Notes: generated by a model from the letters alone, not told the origin. A DNA stretch of 64,000 nt from Paracoccus caeni (GCF_016629665.1 NZ_JAEPRQ010000001.1:124001-188000); one strand, 5' to 3'; shown: positions 46,402 to 55,503, counted from the stretch's first letter. A program made the numbers and translations.

Positions 46402-48086
46402 GCGATCCGGTTCGTCTTGGCGTCATCCTGCTGTGCCATTCCGATCTGGACATCGCGACCCGGATGGCGCGCGTCTGGTCTGACGGCGGCGCGTCGGTCG
46501 CGATCCATGTCGATGCCAAGGTGTCCGAGAGACAGCTTGCCCGGATGAAGGCCGATCTGGCGGGGCTGGACCGGATCATCTTCACGCCACGCATTCGATG
46601 CTCGTGGGGGCGCTTCTCGCTGGTGCGGGCCACGCAGAATGCAGCGACGAGCCTGCTTCAGCAGTTCCCCGAAACCACCCATGTCTTCCTGGCCTCGGGC
46701 ACCTGCCTGCCCTTGCGTCCGATTTCGGACCTGACCGCCTTTCTGGCAGAGGCGCCGTCCCGCGATCACATCGAAAGCGTCAATGCCTATGATGTGGGCT
46801 GGACCATCGGCGGGCTGAACGAGGAACGGTTCACCCTCTACTTCCCCTTCGACTGGCGCAAGCGGCGGCGGCTGTTCGACTGGTTCACCGACTGGCAGCG
46901 CCGTCGCAAGATCAAGCGGAGGATCCCCGCGGGCATTTGGCCGCATCTGGGTTCGCAATGGTGGTGCCTGACCGCGACGACATTGCGGGCTATTCTGGAT
47001 GACCCACGCCGGGACGAATTCGACCGCTATTTCCGGCTAAGCTGGATTCCCGATGAAAGCTATTTCCAGACCCTTGCCCGCAGGCATTCGAACAAGATCG
47101 AAAGCCGCTCGCTGACGCTGTCGAAGTTCGACCATACCGGGCGGCCCTATCAGCTTTACGACGATCACATTCCGGCGCTTGCGGGGTCGCGCTGCTTTGT
47201 CGCGCGCAAGGTCTGGCCCGGCGCACAAAGGCTGCTGACGCATTTCCCGCTGCCGGATACCGAGGTGCCCGATGCCGGTGGCCCGCAAACCGCCAGCATC
47301 GACCGCCTTATCAACGAGACGGTCCAGCGCCGGGTGCTGGGCCGACCGGGGCTTTATATGCAAAGCCGCTATCCCCGGAAGGACGCCGAGAACGGCAAGA
47401 CCTCGGCCCCCTATGCGGTCTTTCAGGGGCTGACCGACATCTTCCCGGATTTCGAGGAATGGCTGACCGCGCACCTGTCGGTCGATGTGCATGGCCATAT
47501 TCTTGGCCCGGAAGAGGTTGAATTTGGCGGGCGTCCACAGGTAGGGCCGGGTGCGTTGTCGATCAATCCGCTGGTCCGCGACCGCGATCCACAGGGATTT
47601 CTGGCGGCGCTGATCCGGATCACCAACCGGATGCAGGTGTTTCAATTCAGCCCCCGCGACAATCAGCGCCTGAACTGGTTCATCGCCACCGATCCGAATG
47701 CCCGTGTGCTGGTGGTGACTGGCGCGTGGTCGCTGCCGCTTTTGCATTCCGGCATGCCCTTTGACGATGTACGCCGCATTTTCGCCCAGCTTCAGCGGAC
47801 CGAGCTTGAGCAGTTGTCGATCTATAATTCGGTCTGGATCAAGGCGCGGGTGGACCTGTTTGATCTGGGAGATTTCCTGATCAGCCCGCGATTGATCCTG
47901 CAACAATTCGTCCAGTCGATTGACCCGCAGGCCAAGCCGGTCGAAAGCCTGCCACCGATGCGCGAATTGACGGGCCTTGCCGAAATGCTGCGTCAGTTGC
48001 GCAATTCGGGCCTGCGACCGCGTCTGACGGGTGATAACCTGCGCCCGGCGGAACAGCCGAGTATTGAAAGGGCCGCAGCGGAATGA
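46398..48086 (+). CDS. GT14-like (core-2/I-branching) glycosyltransferase with DUF5928 C-terminus
   Basis: 562 residues from the ATG at 46398 in an ATGA overlap. The N-terminal half resembles beta-1,6-N-acetylglucosaminyltransferase-type enzymes: LGVILLCHSDLDIATRMARV, then HVDAKVS, VFLASGTCLPLRPI and GSQWWCLTATT. The C-terminal half (from about 300) has no function I can name and fits the DUF5928 domain found after such enzymes in Rhodobacterales. It should add a sugar to the same polymer as the neighbouring enzymes. The stop overlaps the sulfotransferase start. Confidence 0.78.
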   Translation: MSDPVRLGVILLCHSDLDIATRMARVWSDGGASVAIHVDAKVSERQLARMKADLAGLDRIIFTPRIRCSWGRFSLVRATQNAATSLLQQFPETTHVFLASGTCLPLRPISDLTAFLAEAPSRDHIESVNAYDVGWTIGGLNEERFTLYFPFDWRKRRRLFDWFTDWQRRRKIKRRIPAGIWPHLGSQWWCLTATTLRAILDDPRRDEFDRYFRLSWIPDESYFQTLARRHSNKIESRSLTLSKFDHTGRPYQLYDDHIPALAGSRCFVARKVWPGAQRLLTHFPLPDTEVPDAGGPQTASIDRLINETVQRRVLGRPGLYMQSRYPRKDAENGKTSAPYAVFQGLTDIFPDFEEWLTAHLSVDVHGHILGPEEVEFGGRPQVGPGALSINPLVRDRDPQGFLAALIRITNRMQVFQFSPRDNQRLNWFIATDPNARVLVVTGAWSLPLLHSGMPFDDVRRIFAQLQRTELEQLSIYNSVWIKARVDLFDLGDFLISPRLILQQFVQSIDPQAKPVESLPPMRELTGLAEMLRQLRNSGLRPRLTGDNLRPAEQPSIERAAAE

Positions 48087-49480
48087 CAGCAGGTTTCACA
48101 AGTTTCGTCATCTTTGCCGGTATGCGGACCGGCTCGAACCTGCTGGAATCGACGCTGAACGACGTGCCGGGCATTCGCTGCTACGGCGAAGCGTTCAATC
48201 CCTACATCCTCGGCTGGCCCAATACCGACGATCTCTGGGGCATCACCATGGCCCAGCGTGAGACCGATCCGCTGCCGTTGTTGGAGCAGTTGCGCAAACC
48301 GCGCCGGTATCTGTCGGGCTTCCGCTATTTCCACGACCACGATCCGCGTGTTTTCGATGCCATCATGCAGGACCGCAGTTGCGCCAAGGTGATCCTGACG
48401 CGGAACCCGCTGGAAAGCTATGTCTCGACGCGGCTGGCTTGGGAAACCGATCAGTGGAAGCTGAACGAGACCGAAACGCCGATCGAGATTCAGATCACCT
48501 ATGACGGTCCCGAATTCCGTCAGTCCCTGTCCGAAACCGATACCTTTCAGCAGAAGATCATCCGCAGTTTGCAGATCAGCGGTCAATCGGCCTTCATCCT
48601 CAGCTATCCCGACCTGCGCGATACCGAGGTGCTGACCGGGCTGGTCCGCTGGCTTGGCCGGACCGAGGTGGAACGCGTCGATCCCTCGCGGCATCTGGTG
48701 CCGCAGAACCCGCAGGATATGGAGGCCAAGGTCGGCAATTTCGCCGCGATGCAGGCCGATCTGCACGGGCTTGACCCGTTCCTGCTGTATCATCTGCCGA
48801 ATTACGAACCCCGTCGCGGCCCCTCGGTGCCCAGCTTTGTCGCGACCGAGGCGGGACGCGGGCTGTTGTTCATGCCGGTCAGGGGCGGCCCGACCGCGGG
48901 CATTACCGCATGGCTTACCGGCCTTGGCGCGTTGCAGGCCGATTTCACCCAGACCAGCCTGCGGCAGTGGAAGCGCGGCCATCCCGGTCATCGCAGCTTC
49001 ACCGTCCTGCGCCATCCGCTGCACCGAGCGTGGGACGCCTTCCTGCATCTGCTGGGCGAAGCCCCTGCCGAAATGCGGGCGCTGTTGCGGAATGTCCATC
49101 GGGTGCCGTTGCCACCGGATGCAGAACTTGCGGCGCTGAGCGAGGAACAAAGTCGCGATCTGTTCCTGGATTTTCTGGGTTTCCTGAAGCGGAACTTGAA
49201 CGGTCAGACCACGCTGCCGGTCAATCAGAACTGGGCCAGCCAGTCCGAGATTATCGCCGGTTTCGCACGCTTCGGCTCTCCCGACGCGATCATCCGCGAG
49301 CATCGGATGGTCGAGGATCTGGCCCATCTGGCAGCATCCATCGGCGTGCCGGACCCGCAGCTTGACCGACTTTCAACCGACCATCGCCCGGATTTTCTGT
49401 CGGACCGGAAACTGATCGACGCGGCCCATGCGGCCTATCAACGCGATTACATGGCCTTCGGATACGAAAAGACCCCCTGA
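48083..49480 (+). CDS. NodH-like sulfotransferase, apparently two-part
   Basis: 465 residues, starting in an ATGA overlap. The N-terminal part carries a PAPS 5'-phosphosulfate-loop-like motif (FAGMRTGSNLLESTLND) and a second PAPS segment (VILTRNPLESYVSTRLAW), as in NodH/Stf0-type sulfotransferases. A second region from about residue 255 (LLFMPVRGG, then SFTVLRHPLHRAWDAFLHLL) resembles another sulfotransferase-like domain. It should transfer sulfate from PAPS to a sugar. With cysQ in the same block this suggests a sulfated polysaccharide. A terminator hairpin follows. Confidence 0.72.
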   Translation: MTAGFTSFVIFAGMRTGSNLLESTLNDVPGIRCYGEAFNPYILGWPNTDDLWGITMAQRETDPLPLLEQLRKPRRYLSGFRYFHDHDPRVFDAIMQDRSCAKVILTRNPLESYVSTRLAWETDQWKLNETETPIEIQITYDGPEFRQSLSETDTFQQKIIRSLQISGQSAFILSYPDLRDTEVLTGLVRWLGRTEVERVDPSRHLVPQNPQDMEAKVGNFAAMQADLHGLDPFLLYHLPNYEPRRGPSVPSFVATEAGRGLLFMPVRGGPTAGITAWLTGLGALQADFTQTSLRQWKRGHPGHRSFTVLRHPLHRAWDAFLHLLGEAPAEMRALLRNVHRVPLPPDAELAALSEEQSRDLFLDFLGFLKRNLNGQTTLPVNQNWASQSEIIAGFARFGSPDAIIREHRMVEDLAHLAASIGVPDPQLDRLSTDHRPDFLSDRKLIDAAHAAYQRDYMAFGYEKTP

Positions 49481-49493
49481 AAACATCAGGGGG
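49473..49493. terminator. Hairpin between convergent sulfotransferase and phosphomutase genes
   Basis: CCCCCTGA, 5-nt loop, TCAGGGGG, spanning the sulfotransferase stop. It ends both transcripts if bidirectional; T-rich tails are weak on both sides. Confidence 0.7.
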
Positions 49494-49514
49494 CCTGTTC
49501 ATGTTGGCCGACGC

Positions 49515-50906
49515 TCAGCCCTTCAGCAGTGCTGCGATCTCGTTCTGTTTGGTCTTGGTCAGTTCGGCATCGCCGTCGCTTTCGACGTTCAGACGCACCA
49601 CCGGCTCGGTATTCGACTTGCGCAGGTTGAAGCGCCAGTTGCCGAAGCTCAGCGAAACACCGTCCAGATCGTCGCGGCTTTCGGCCTGATCGCCAAGCGC
49701 GTCGATGACGCGGGCAATCGCCGCATCGGGGTCTTCGATGTGATAATTAGTCTCACCCGAGGACGGATACAGCCGGATCCGTTCCGACAGCAATTCGGCC
49801 AGCGTCTGACCCTTGCGCGACAGAAGCTCGATCATCAGCAGCCACGGAATCATCCCGCTGTCGCAGTAATAGAAGTCGCGGAAGTAATGGTGGGCCGACA
49901 TTTCGCCGCCATAGATTGCGCTGACATCGCGCATCTTGCGCTTGATGAAGGCGTGGCCGGTCTTGCTGACCACCGCCTCCCCGCCCGCTTCCTCGATCAT
50001 CGCGCGGGTGTTCATAATCACGCGCGGATCGTGAACCACCTTCTCACCCGGCGATTTCTCAAGGAAGGCCGCGCCCAGCAGACCCACGATATATTCGCCC
50101 GGAATGAAGCGGCCATTTTCGTCGAAGAAGAAACAGCGGTCGAAATCGCCGTCCCATGCGACGCCCAGATCGGCGTTGACTTCTTTCACCTTGGCGACGG
50201 TCGGCGGCTGATTTTCCGGCAGCAGCGGGTTCGGAATGCCGTTCGGGAAGCTGCTGTCCACATCATGATGCATCCGCACAAAGTCCAGCGGTGCCCCACG
50301 TTTCAACAGTTCTGCCGCAATCGCATCGAAGGTCGGGCCAGCGGTGCCATTCCCCGCATTCACCACGATCTTCATCGGCTTCAGCACCGAGACATCGACG
50401 AAATCCGCCATTGCCTTGGAATATTTCTCCCGCGCGCCGCTGTAATCGGTCACTTCGCCCTTGGTCTCGACCGGGGCGAAATCGCCCGACGAGGACAACT
50501 CGATGATCGGCGGCAGCTCGGTCGCCGGGTCCAGCGGGGCAGAGCCGCGACCGACGATCTTCATGCCGTTGTAGTTGATCGGGTTATGCGAGGCTGTCAC
50601 CTCGATCCCGCCATCGGTATCGTCATGGCCTGTATGGAAATAGACCTCTTCGGTCCCGGCAAGCCCCAGATCCAGCACATTCGCGCCGCCATCGGTCAGC
50701 CCCTCGATCAGCGCCGCAGCCAGTTCAGGCGAGGTTTCGCGGCTGTCACGACCAACGACCACGGTCTTGGCCTGCCGCACCTGCGCAAAGGCGCGGCCGA
50801 TCCGGTAGGCCACATCGGCGTCAAGGTTCTTGCCCAGTTCCCCGCGCACGTCATAGGCCTTGAAACAGGTGATCTCCCGGTGGCCCAACTGATTACGTTC
50901 GTTCAT
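49515..50906 (-). CDS. Phosphomannomutase/phosphoglucomutase
   Basis: 463 residues from the ATG at 50906, preceded by GGAGGA; the ORF extension to 50981 is rejected. It belongs to the alpha-D-phosphohexomutase family: phosphoserine loop GIEVTASHNPINYNGMKIV, metal loop AWDGDFDRCFFFDENG, sugar-binding GGEMSAHHYFRDF and phosphate-binding RKSNTEPVVRLNVE. It interconverts hexose-6- and 1-phosphates, supplying glucose-1-phosphate for GalU or mannose-1-phosphate for GDP-sugars. It is convergent with the polysaccharide operon. Confidence 0.92.
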   Translation of the reverse strand: MNERNQLGHREITCFKAYDVRGELGKNLDADVAYRIGRAFAQVRQAKTVVVGRDSRETSPELAAALIEGLTDGGANVLDLGLAGTEEVYFHTGHDDTDGGIEVTASHNPINYNGMKIVGRGSAPLDPATELPPIIELSSSGDFAPVETKGEVTDYSGAREKYSKAMADFVDVSVLKPMKIVVNAGNGTAGPTFDAIAAELLKRGAPLDFVRMHHDVDSSFPNGIPNPLLPENQPPTVAKVKEVNADLGVAWDGDFDRCFFFDENGRFIPGEYIVGLLGAAFLEKSPGEKVVHDPRVIMNTRAMIEEAGGEAVVSKTGHAFIKRKMRDVSAIYGGEMSAHHYFRDFYYCDSGMIPWLLMIELLSRKGQTLAELLSERIRLYPSSGETNYHIEDPDAAIARVIDALGDQAESRDDLDGVSLSFGNWRFNLRKSNTEPVVRLNVESDGDAELTKTKQNEIAALLKG

Positions 50907-51126
50907 AAGCGCGAATCCTCCTCGCCACATTTTTTCTAGCGCTAACAGCTTGCTGGCAAATTTCAAGGATTCTGCCAGCATCGCCGTGGTTTCGCGCGTC
51001 TTGTCGCAACGGGCCTCTTGCCTGTCGGTTCATTCAGGTCGCATCCTGTCACACCGGGCTAGGCAATGGTCAAGCAACGGACGCCGGAACCGGCCAGTAA
51101 ATGCCGACATCAGAAGGAAAAACGCG

Positions 51127-51528
51127 ATGGATACGAAAGCCCTGATTGCCAGCTATTACGACGCCTTCAATGCCGGCCAGACTGATCGGATGCTGGATTT
51201 GCTGCATGACGATGTCGAACATCATGTGAATGAAGGTGGCATTCGCAAGGGCAAGGCGCTGTTCGCGGAATTCAACACCCATATGACCGAAAGCTACCGC
51301 GAGACCCTGACCGATATGGTGATTTTCGCCAATGAGACTGGCGACCGTGCGGCGGCAGAGTTCGTGGTCAACGGCACCTATCTGAAAACCGATGAGGGTC
51401 TGCCGCCTGCGACCGGCCAGACCTATCGCTTGCCTGCAGGGACATTCTTCGTCATCCGCGACGGCAAGATCGCCCGCGTGACCACCTATTACAACCTCGC
51501 CGAATGGATGCGGCAGGTCGTCGGATGA
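51127..51528 (+). CDS. SnoaL-like / ketosteroid isomerase-like protein
   Basis: 133 residues from the ATG at 51127 (AAGGA upstream); a long upstream ORF extension to 50950 has no site. It has the NTF2-like alpha+beta cone pattern (YYDAFNAGQTDRMLDLLHDD, then AAEFVVNGTY and FFVIRDGKIARVTTYYN). Such proteins include isomerases and polyketide cyclases, but the substrate cannot be told. It is first of three genes joined by stop/start overlaps with an acetyltransferase and a nitrilase-type hydrolase. Confidence 0.82.
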   Translation: MDTKALIASYYDAFNAGQTDRMLDLLHDDVEHHVNEGGIRKGKALFAEFNTHMTESYRETLTDMVIFANETGDRAAAEFVVNGTYLKTDEGLPPATGQTYRLPAGTFFVIRDGKIARVTTYYNLAEWMRQVVG

Positions 51529-52109
51529 GTCTTTCCACCCGCGTCCTGACCGGCGATGCCCTGACCGCCGCCTTTGATGACGTGGCGCGACTGCGGATCG
51601 CGGTGTTCCGTGACTGGCCGTATCTTTATGACGGCGATCTGGATTACGAGCGTGAATATCTGGCGGCCTATAAATCCCCCGATGCGGTTGTCGTCGTGGT
51701 GATGGATGGCGACCGGATCGTCGGCGCCTCGACCGGCGCGCCAATGCTGGACCATGCCAGCGACTTCGCCGCAGCCTTTGCCGACCGACCCGAGCCGCTG
51801 GCGCACATTTTCTACTGCGCCGAATCCGTGCTGCTGCCCGATTATCGCGGCCACGGCCTTGGCCACGCCTTTTTCGATGCCCGTGAAGCCCATGCCCGCG
51901 CTCTTGGGGCAATCTACACCGCCTTCTGCAGCGTCAAGCGCCCGGACGACCATCCGGCACGCCCGGCGGACTATCAGCCGCTTGACGGCTTTTGGCGCAA
52001 GCGCGGTTATGCGCCTTTGCCGGGTGTCATCGCCCGGTTCGCATGGAAAGATGTGGGCCAGACGGACGAGACCGAGAAACCCCTGCAATTCTGGATGAGA
52101 ACGCTGTGA
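51525..52109 (+). CDS. GNAT-family N-acetyltransferase
   Basis: 194 residues from the ATG at 51525 (ATGA overlap with the SnoaL-like gene). The acetyl-CoA-binding segment is visible as ESVLLPDYRGHGLGHAFFDA, with the N-terminal region RLRIAVFRDWPYLYDGDLDYE. The acceptor is unknown. Its stop overlaps the GTG start of the amidohydrolase, so the products are made together; GNAT and nitrilase domains are also found fused in other proteins. Confidence 0.85.
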   Translation: MSLSTRVLTGDALTAAFDDVARLRIAVFRDWPYLYDGDLDYEREYLAAYKSPDAVVVVVMDGDRIVGASTGAPMLDHASDFAAAFADRPEPLAHIFYCAESVLLPDYRGHGLGHAFFDAREAHARALGAIYTAFCSVKRPDDHPARPADYQPLDGFWRKRGYAPLPGVIARFAWKDVGQTDETEKPLQFWMRTL

Positions 52110-52960
52110 AAATCGCTGCCGCCGCCTATCCGATCGACTGGTTCGAAACCTTTGCCGAATACGAGGCCAAGATCACCAAATGGGTCGCTGCCGCCGATGG
52201 CGCCGATCTTCTGGTCTTTCCCGAATACGGCGCGATGGAGCTTGCCTCGCTGGGCGGTCGCGACGTCGCTGGCGATCTTGAGGCTTCGCTTCACGAGGTC
52301 GCCCGTCATGCCGAGGCCGTGGCGGCGTTGCATCTGAAACTTGCGGCTCAGCATGGCTGCCACATTCTCGCGGCCTCTGGCCCGGTGTTCGAAGCTGGCC
52401 GACCCTTCAATCGTGCGGTGCTTTACGGGCCGGACGGGGTGATCGGCCATCAGGACAAGCAGATCATGACCCGGTTCGAGCGTGAAACATGGGACGTGAC
52501 CGGCAATCCCGGCCTGCGCGTCTTTGACACCGCGCTTGGCCGGATCGGCATCCTGATCTGCTATGACAGCGAATTTCCCCTGCTGGGCCGCGTTCTGGCC
52601 GAGGCCGGGGTGGACCTGATCCTTGTCCCAAGCTGCACCGACGCCGTGGCGGGGTTCACCCGCGTCCGCATCGGCAGCATGGCCCGCGCGCTGGAAAGCC
52701 AATGCGTCGTGATCCATTCGCCGACGGTCGGTGACTGCGACTGGATGCCCGCTTTGGACGAAAACCGGGGCCGCGCTGCGATCTATGGCCCGCCGGACGG
52801 CTTCTGGCCCGAAACCGGGATCATCGCCGAGGGAGAAATGGACCAGCCCGGATGGGTCATGGCCCGGATCGACATCGCCCGCGTCGCCCAAAGCCGCCGC
52901 GACGGTGCCGTCCTGCCCTTCGCGCATTGGCCGGAATCGCAAAAACCGGTGCTGATTTAA
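52106..52960 (+). CDS. Carbon-nitrogen hydrolase (nitrilase superfamily)
   Basis: 284 residues from a GTG at 52106 in a GTGA overlap; a longer ORF from 51992 lies inside the GNAT gene. The Glu-Lys-Cys triad is visible: FPEYGAMEL (Glu), DKQIMTRFE (Lys) and ILICYDSEFP (Cys). It should hydrolyse an amide or nitrile to acid and ammonia. The GNAT partner suggests one pathway acting on a nitrogen-containing small molecule. Confidence 0.9.
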   Translation: MKIAAAAYPIDWFETFAEYEAKITKWVAAADGADLLVFPEYGAMELASLGGRDVAGDLEASLHEVARHAEAVAALHLKLAAQHGCHILAASGPVFEAGRPFNRAVLYGPDGVIGHQDKQIMTRFERETWDVTGNPGLRVFDTALGRIGILICYDSEFPLLGRVLAEAGVDLILVPSCTDAVAGFTRVRIGSMARALESQCVVIHSPTVGDCDWMPALDENRGRAAIYGPPDGFWPETGIIAEGEMDQPGWVMARIDIARVAQSRRDGAVLPFAHWPESQKPVLI

Positions 52961-53046
52961 TCACATCACCCGGATTTTTACGCTGCAAAGCGACCCTGCG
53001 TGAATGTGTGCTTTATTGGCCCGCAATTGCGCGATATTTTTCGGTC

Positions 53047-53469
53047 ATGCTTTACGTGTCCGACAACATCGCCATCGAGGAATGGGAGCTTTCCGAATCC
53101 TTCACCCGCTCGCAAGGGCCGGGCGGGCAGAACGTGAACAAGGTCGAGACGGCGGTAGAGCTTCGGTTCGAGGCTGCGCGCTCGCCCAATCTCAGCGATC
53201 CGGTCAAACGGCGACTGCAAAGGCTTGCCGGGCGGCGCTGGACTTCGGACGGGGCTTTGTTGATTCTGGCACAGGAAACCCGCAGTCAGGCGCGCAATCG
53301 TGAACTTGCGCGCGAACGGCTTGCGGAACTGATCCGACGGGCAGAGGTTGCCCCCAAAAGGCGTATCGCCACACGTCCGACGCTGGGCAGCCAGCGGCGG
53401 CGGCTTAAGGCAAAGGCCGAGCGTGGCGAAACAAAATCGCTGAGAGGCAGAGTGGATTTTACCGAATGA
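53047..53469 (+). CDS. arfB: ArfB (YaeJ), peptidyl-tRNA hydrolase for ribosome rescue
   Basis: 140 residues from the ATG at 53047; the ribosome site is weak and a longer ORF upstream overlaps the nitrilase end. It carries the release-factor GGQ motif (SQGPGGQNVNKVETAVELRF) and a basic C-terminal tail (LGSQRRRLKAKAERGE, KSLRGR) that inserts into the mRNA channel of stalled ribosomes. It frees peptides from non-stop complexes. The stop overlaps the start of the NUDIX gene. Confidence 0.93.
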   Translation: MLYVSDNIAIEEWELSESFTRSQGPGGQNVNKVETAVELRFEAARSPNLSDPVKRRLQRLAGRRWTSDGALLILAQETRSQARNRELARERLAELIRRAEVAPKRRIATRPTLGSQRRRLKAKAERGETKSLRGRVDFTE

Positions 53470-53978
53470 ACGCATTTTGCAGATCGCTTGGATTGCTGCT
53501 GGGCCGCAGACCGGCCTCGATGCAGGTGGCCGCGCTCTGCATTGATCCCGAAACGCTGAAGGTCATGCTGGTCACCAGCCGGGGCACCGGACGTTGGGTG
53601 ACGCCGAAAGGCTGGCCGATGGAGGGCAAGACGCTTTCCGGTGCGGCGGCCCGCGAGGCCTGGGAAGAGGCTGGCGTCCATGGCCTCATCAGCCGCGAAG
53701 AGATCGGGCGCTATGATTACGCCAAGGATCAGGATCGCGGCTTTTCCGTCCCTGTCGAGGTCCGCGTCTTCCCGCTTTACGTGACCGAGGCCTATGCTGA
53801 CTTTCCCGAAGCGCCCGAACGTGAACGCAACTGGTTCGACGCCGCAGAGGCCGCCGATCTGGTGGCCGAGCCGGGGTTGAAACGCATTCTGCGCCTTCTG
53901 GACAAGCGCGGGCGCGACGGATTGCTGGCGCGCTTCCCGCTGGACAGCATGCATCCGACCAGTCACGCGGCTGGATAG
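53466..53978 (+). CDS. NUDIX hydrolase
   Basis: 170 residues, starting in an ATGA overlap with arfB. The NUDIX box (G-x5-E-x7-REUxEExGU) is present as GWPMEGKTLSGAAAREAWEE followed by AGV. It resembles diphosphoinositol-polyphosphate-phosphohydrolase-like bacterial enzymes, which cleave nucleoside diphosphate derivatives. The substrate is unknown. Confidence 0.9.
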   Translation: MNAFCRSLGLLLGRRPASMQVAALCIDPETLKVMLVTSRGTGRWVTPKGWPMEGKTLSGAAAREAWEEAGVHGLISREEIGRYDYAKDQDRGFSVPVEVRVFPLYVTEAYADFPEAPERERNWFDAAEAADLVAEPGLKRILRLLDKRGRDGLLARFPLDSMHPTSHAAG

Positions 53979-54009
53979 GGGATGATCGGGGCGCGTTCGG
54001 CGGATCAGC

Positions 54010-55437
54010 ATGACTAGCCGCAACTACCGCACGCTGGACAAGGATCTGGGCCGGATCACCCATACCGAGACGGCGCAGGCCCATGCCTTCCGCCCGGTGC
54101 GCTGGATCGGTCTGGCGATCCTGATGGCGACGGCGGTGCTGATCGTGGCGATCGGATGGACCGGACATCACCCGAATATGGCGGCGCTTGCGGTGGGGCT
54201 GGTGGTCGCGGGATGGCTGGGCATCTCGATCGGGGCGAACGATGTGGCCAACGCCCTTGGCCCGGCGGTCGGCGCGGGGGCGATCCGGTTGATGCCGGGG
54301 TTGCTGATGGTCGGCGCGGCCCAGATCGCCGGGGCGACGCTTGCGGGAAGCGAGGTCACGCACCGGCTGGCCAGCGGCATCCTTGACCCCACGACGTTGC
54401 AGGCCGGCGCCAGCGCGCAACTGGTGATGCTGTCGGCGCTGCTTTCGGCGGCGATCTGGATCACCTTTGCCACCGGCGCGCGGCTGCCTGTCAGTACCAC
54501 CCATTCCATCGTCGGCGGCATCGCCGGGGCAGGGGTCGCCGCTCTGGGCGTTTCGGGGATCAACTGGGGGGCGCTGTCGCTTATTGCCTTCGCATGGGTG
54601 CTGACCCCTTTCGTGTCGGGTCTTCTGGCCGGAGCGATCCTGATCTTCCTGCGTCGCCGCGTGCTGGAAGCACCCGACCGCAACGGCGCGGCGCTGTTCT
54701 GGCTGCCGCTGATGGTCGGGACGATGGGCGGCGCTTTTGCCGCCTATGTGATCGTGCTGCTGCCCTATCTGCCCACCGCTCTTGCCTTGCCGATGGGATT
54801 GGGGCTGGGCATCGCGATCCGCTGGCATACGGCCAGACGGCTGCAACGCGACCTTAAAGCTGATCGCGGTCGTCTGAGCGGCAGGAAAATCTTCGGCCCG
54901 GCTTTGGTCATGTCGGCGGCGCTGATGGGGTTTGCGCATGGGGCAAGCGATGTCAGCAACGTCGCCGGACCCTTCTCGGTCATCCTGTCGGGGGTGAATG
55001 CCATCGATGTCGGCACGATCTCAGTCGGCGTCCTGATGGCCGGAGGCTTCGCCATCGCCGTCGGAACCGTCCTCTTCGGTCGCCGTCTGGTCGAGATGGT
55101 GGGCGGCGGCATCACCCGGCTGAATTCGGGCCGTGCCTTCTGCGTGATGCTGGCAACCGCCGGAACCGTCCTTGCCGCTGCGGCCTTCGGGCTTCCGGTT
55201 TCATCCACGCATGTCGCCATCGGCGGGATCTTCGGGGTCGGCTTTACCCGTGAATGGCTGGATCGTCGCCGCGCCCTGTCCCGCGCCGCCCTGCCTGCGG
55301 ACGAGGCCCGCCGCCGCATCCTGATCCGCCGCAGCCACGTCATTACCATCACCGCAGCCTGGCTGGTGACCGTGCCGATCACCGCCAGCATCGGTGCCGT
55401 GACCTGCCTGATCACCTTCGCCGTCCTTGGCGTCTAG
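54010..55437 (+). CDS. pit: Low-affinity inorganic phosphate transporter (Pit family)
   Basis: 475 residues, about ten membrane helices in two repeats. Each repeat has the PHO4 signature: SIGANDVANALGPAVGAGAI near the N-terminus and AHGASDVSNVAGPFSVI after the loop, with STTHSIVGGIAGAG and SSTHVAIGGIFGVG as the paired motifs. It is a proton- or metal-phosphate symporter, complementing the inducible Pst system at 25.6-31.6 kb. It ends 3 bp before the conserved 3' motif, which here forms half of a long hairpin. Confidence 0.93.
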   Translation: MTSRNYRTLDKDLGRITHTETAQAHAFRPVRWIGLAILMATAVLIVAIGWTGHHPNMAALAVGLVVAGWLGISIGANDVANALGPAVGAGAIRLMPGLLMVGAAQIAGATLAGSEVTHRLASGILDPTTLQAGASAQLVMLSALLSAAIWITFATGARLPVSTTHSIVGGIAGAGVAALGVSGINWGALSLIAFAWVLTPFVSGLLAGAILIFLRRRVLEAPDRNGAALFWLPLMVGTMGGAFAAYVIVLLPYLPTALALPMGLGLGIAIRWHTARRLQRDLKADRGRLSGRKIFGPALVMSAALMGFAHGASDVSNVAGPFSVILSGVNAIDVGTISVGVLMAGGFAIAVGTVLFGRRLVEMVGGGITRLNSGRAFCVMLATAGTVLAAAAFGLPVSSTHVAIGGIFGVGFTREWLDRRRALSRAALPADEARRRILIRRSHVITITAAWLVTVPITASIGAVTCLITFAVLGV

Positions 55438-55440
55438 GAT

Positions 55441-55492
55441 CGGTATTTTCACAACGAAGAAGCCAGCCGGTTTCTTCGTTGTCCAAATACCG
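55441..55492. terminator. Bidirectional terminator built from two inverted copies of the 3' motif
   Basis: CGGTATTT and CAACGAAGAA on the left pair with TTCTTCGTTG and AAATACCG on the right, around a short central loop. It lies exactly between convergent pit and pncB: copy 55441-55462 follows pit by 3 bp and copy 55471-55492 follows pncB by 11 bp. The motif also occurs alone at 9914 and 61801. Confidence 0.85.
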
Positions 55493-55503
55493 TCTTTGGG
55501 GGC

